DNA from: Ramlibacter algicola
GTDB lineage: Bacteria; Pseudomonadota; Gammaproteobacteria; Burkholderiales; Burkholderiaceae_C
Length of the DNA: 64,000 nt
Assembly: GCF_016641735.1 (NCBI RefSeq)
Contig: NZ_JAEDAO010000001.1
Location: 2,480,001-2,544,000 of the forward strand
Reading direction: 5' to 3'
Shown: one piece after another, positions 61,716-64,000 of the stretch
Numbering within the stretch: the first letter of the stretch is position 1
How the letters are laid out: every line of letters begins with the position of its first letter
Translations under genes and position numbers: made by a program
The notes under the pieces: generated by a model
Told to the model about the DNA's origin: nothing
Database searches by the model: none
What the model saw: only the letters and a program-made list of their open reading frames with translations

Positions 61716-62732
61716 ATGCCGACGAACCGCCAGGTCCTGCTGGACAACCGCCCCAAGGGCGAAGCGACGGCCAGCAACTTCAAGCTCGTGACGTCGGAAA
61801 CGCCGGCGCTGCAGGACGGCCAGGTGCTGGTGCGCCACCACTACCTGAGCCTGGACCCGTACATGCGCGGCCGCATGAACGAGGGCAAGAGCTACGCGCA
61901 GCCGCAGCCGCTCGGGCAGGTGATGCAGGGCGGCACGGTCGGCGAGGTCGTCGAGAGCCGCAACCCGAAGTTCGCGGTGGGCGACAAGGTGCAGGGCATG
62001 GGCGGCTGGCAGGAGTACAGCGTCGTCGACGGCAACCAGGCCGGCATGCTGCGCAAGCTGGACACCACCCACGTGCCCATCTCGCAGTACCTCGGCGCGG
62101 TCGGCATGCCCGGTGTCACGGCCTGGTACGGGCTGGTGAAGATCATCGAGCCGAAGGAAGGCCAGACCATCGTGGTCAGCGCCGCCAGCGGCGCGGTCGG
62201 CAGCGCCGTGGGCGTGCTGGCCAAGCAACGCGGCGCGCGGGCCATCGGCGTCGCGGGCGGGCCGGACAAGTGCAAGTACGTGACCGACGAACTCGGCTTC
62301 GATGCCTGCATCGACTACCGCCAGCACAAGGACGCGCGCTCGCTCGCGCAGGCGCTGAAGGAAGCGTGCCCGAACGGCATCGACGGCTACTTCGAGAACG
62401 TCGGCGGCCTGGTGCTCGACGCCGTGATGCTGCAGGCCAACGCGTTCTCGCGCATCGCCATGTGCGGGATGATCGCCGGCTACAACGGCGAGCCGATCCC
62501 GATGGCGTATCCGCAGCTGATCCTGACCAACCGGATGCGCGTCGAGGGCTTCATCGTCAGCGAGCACATGGAGGTGTGGCCGGAGGCGCTGAAGGAACTC
62601 GGCACGCTGGTGGCCACCGGCAAGCTGCGCCCGCGCGAAACCGTCGCGCAAGGCCTCGACGCCGCGCCCGAGGCGTTCCTGGGCCTGCTCAAGGGCCGCA
62701 ACTTCGGCAAGCAGCTGGTCAAGCTGGCCTGA
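61716..62732 (+). CDS. NADP-dependent MDR oxidoreductase, CurA/leukotriene B4 dehydrogenase-like
   Basis: 338-aa zinc-free medium-chain reductase. The start TNRQVLLDNRPKG, YLSLDPYMRGRMNEG, VSAASGAVGSAVGVLAKQ (NADPH loop) and GYFENVGGLVLDAVM are typical of CurA and alkenal/one reductases. It may reduce enals or enoyl ketones arising from fatty acid oxidation. It is 10 nt after the thioesterase gene with a GGAGA site. Confidence 0.92.
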   Translation: MPTNRQVLLDNRPKGEATASNFKLVTSETPALQDGQVLVRHHYLSLDPYMRGRMNEGKSYAQPQPLGQVMQGGTVGEVVESRNPKFAVGDKVQGMGGWQEYSVVDGNQAGMLRKLDTTHVPISQYLGAVGMPGVTAWYGLVKIIEPKEGQTIVVSAASGAVGSAVGVLAKQRGARAIGVAGGPDKCKYVTDELGFDACIDYRQHKDARSLAQALKEACPNGIDGYFENVGGLVLDAVMLQANAFSRIAMCGMIAGYNGEPIPMAYPQLILTNRMRVEGFIVSEHMEVWPEALKELGTLVATGKLRPRETVAQGLDAAPEAFLGLLKGRNFGKQLVKLA

Positions 62733-62739
62733 GGCGCGC

Positions 62740-63783
62740 ATGGCGGCCGAGCGCAAGGGCGAGGAGTTCCGCGAAGACCTGCGAGCGCCTGGAGCGCGCA
62801 ACGCGCAGGCGCGCCGGCTGCTCTCGGCCGAGGACCTGGCGCCGCTCACGCGCCTGTCCACGCCGCGGTCGCTGCTGGCCATCGGGCAGACGCTGGCGGT
62901 CATCGCGGCAGCGATCGCGCTGGCCGTGCTCACGTGGCCAAGCCCGTGGGTCGTCCTGAGCCTGCTGGCCATCGGCATCTCGCAGCACGCCTTCTTCATC
63001 CTCGCGCACGAGGCGGCGCACTACCGGCTGTTCGCCAACCGCGCCGCGAACGATCTCGTCGGCAGCGCCTTGGGCATGGCCGGCGGCATCTCGATGTGCA
63101 CCTACCGCGTCACGCACCGGCTGCACCACAACAACCTGTACGGCAGCGAGGACCCGGACACGGCCATCCACGGCGGCTACCCGCGCGGCGAGGCGTACCT
63201 GTGGAAGAAGCTGGCGCGCGACATCGCGGGCCTGAACGCGTGGAAGACCTTCGCGTACTTCTTCGGCGCACCGGCCATCAACGCCGAGACGGATCACGCG
63301 ATCCGACCGCTGGACGACACCTCGCCGGAACTGCGCGCTGCCGCGCGGCGAGATCGGCTCTGGGTGGTTGCCTTCCATGTGGCCGCACCGCTCGTTGCCC
63401 TGGCCGTCGGCGGGCCGCGCGGGCTGGCCTGGTATGCGGGCCTGTGGCTGCTGCCGCTGGTGACGGTGCTGCAGCCGATCCTGCGGCTGCGCGCGGTGTT
63501 CGAGCATGGTGCGGTGCACGACCTCGGCTCGCCACTGACCGCGGCGCGCACCAACCGCACCTGGGGATCGCCTGGCAACTGGGCGGCGAGGCTGGTGCTG
63601 TTTCCGCACCACGTGAACTACCACCTCGAACATCATCTCTATCCCGCCGTGCCGCACTACCACCTGCCGGCGCTGCACCGGGTGCTGCTCGCCAAGGGCG
63701 CGCTCGGCGACGCGGAAGTGCGCGACGCCGCCGACACGTGGCGCCTGGTGTTCGCGCCCCGGAGGGTCGCCGCCCATGCCTGA
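62740..63783 (+). CDS. Membrane fatty acid desaturase/hydroxylase
   Basis: 347-aa membrane diiron enzyme. Three His boxes are present: HEAAHYR (about 89-95), HRLHHNNLYG (about 127-136) and HVNYHLEHHLYP (about 289-300). Hydrophobic segments occur at about 47-85 and 205-250. The substrate may be a lipid acyl chain. The end overlaps the following aidB-like ATG by eight bases. Confidence 0.9.
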   Translation: MAAERKGEEFREDLRAPGARNAQARRLLSAEDLAPLTRLSTPRSLLAIGQTLAVIAAAIALAVLTWPSPWVVLSLLAIGISQHAFFILAHEAAHYRLFANRAANDLVGSALGMAGGISMCTYRVTHRLHHNNLYGSEDPDTAIHGGYPRGEAYLWKKLARDIAGLNAWKTFAYFFGAPAINAETDHAIRPLDDTSPELRAAARRDRLWVVAFHVAAPLVALAVGGPRGLAWYAGLWLLPLVTVLQPILRLRAVFEHGAVHDLGSPLTAARTNRTWGSPGNWAARLVLFPHHVNYHLEHHLYPAVPHYHLPALHRVLLAKGALGDAEVRDAADTWRLVFAPRRVAAHA

Positions 63784-64000
63784 CGTCGTCACGCACGAGG
63801 TGCTCAACCAGCCCGAGCCGCTGGCGGGCTACGACCTGTTCGCCGGCAACGCGCCGTTGCGCGACGGGCTGAAGCTGAATGCGCCGCAGCTGGACACCAC
63901 CGCCTTGCAGGCACTGGGCCAGCGCCTCGGCACGCCGGAGATGCAGGCGCATGCGCGGCTGGCCAACGTGCACGCCCCGCAATTGCGCACCCACGACCGC
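63776..64000 (+). CDS. AidB-like acyl-CoA dehydrogenase, N-terminal part (3' end outside window)
   Basis: The first 75 residues are visible: THEVLNQPEPLAGYDLF, GQRLGTPEMQAHARLANVH and PQLRTHDR. They align closely with the unusual N-terminal domain of E. coli AidB (HTVFNQPIPL, GQQLGTAE, ARLANVNPPEL), which is not found in ordinary acyl-CoA dehydrogenases. AidB is part of the adaptive response to alkylating agents. The ATG lies in the last codons of the desaturase gene. Confidence 0.85.
   Translation, partial: MPDVVTHEVLNQPEPLAGYDLFAGNAPLRDGLKLNAPQLDTTALQALGQRLGTPEMQAHARLANVHAPQLRTHDR

Overview
The window reads as a chromosomal segment of a GC-rich betaproteobacterium, most likely Burkholderiales, family Comamonadaceae (Ramlibacter/Variovorax-like). 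This rests on gene order and protein style: tolB-pal-cpoB, dapC-dapD-pilU-dapE-prmB, smc-zipA-ligA, a liv ABC transporter fused to a beta-oxidation locus, AAG/CGC-dominated codon use, and dispersed palindromes of the GTCATTCCCGC type. I ran no database search, so all names come from motif and architecture recognition. Coding density is very high. Only one stretch longer than 300 bp (2863-3215) lacks a convincing gene.

Layout. 1-2.7 kb: end of the Tol-Pal system and tcdA, then tRNA-Lys(TTT) with its own promoter and terminator. 3.2-10.8 kb: a degenerate GAF-type protein facing a minus-strand operon (dapC, dapD, pilU, dapE, prmB, ABC-F ATPase) joining lysine biosynthesis, twitching motility and ribosome functions. 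10.9-13.1 kb: SDR, VOC and DUF72 genes. 13.2-19.9 kb: smc-zipA-ligA. 19.9-29.5 kb: ybaN-like, def, a glycosyltransferase, glnD, map and purL. 29.5-36.4 kb is accessory-looking: a two-domain alpha/beta hydrolase, an SDR + divergent GH1 pair, eutBC without microcompartment genes, and a lone solute-binding lipoprotein. 36.5-40.9 kb: DUF1624 membrane protein and the minus-strand operon selO-msrB-yciB-bolA-ppiC.

40.9-46.0 kb holds the most interesting locus. A heme-oxygenase-like (HDO/TenA-fold) enzyme is followed by a GNAT-type acyl synthase-like gene split by a -1 frameshift at a run of eight A. Next come a six-TM CqsS/LqsS/PhcS-like hybrid sensor kinase (HK-REC-REC-HPt) and a REC-HK response regulator resembling Ralstonia PhcR. 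The sensor class is known from quorum sensing with diffusible lipid-like signals, but those systems use CqsA/LqsA (PLP) or PhcB (methyltransferase) synthases. Here the adjacent putative synthase genes are a GNAT and an HDO enzyme. I propose this is a variant quorum-sensing module with a different signal chemistry. Palindromes lie in the selO/HDO intergenic region, and one of them recurs upstream of the 29.5 kb hydrolase.

46.1-64.0 kb is a fatty acid uptake and degradation region on the plus strand: acyl-CoA ligase, livKHMGF-type transporter, fadB, an interposed M20 peptidase, thiolase, acyl-CoA dehydrogenase, small membrane protein, SDR, hotdog thioesterase, CurA-like reductase, fatty acid desaturase and the start of an aidB-like gene. 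Repeats are concentrated in its intergenic gaps. They include an inverted repeat with eight CTAG tetramers ending 2 nt before livH, and an inverted repeat with arms of about 41 nt before the acyl-CoA dehydrogenase.
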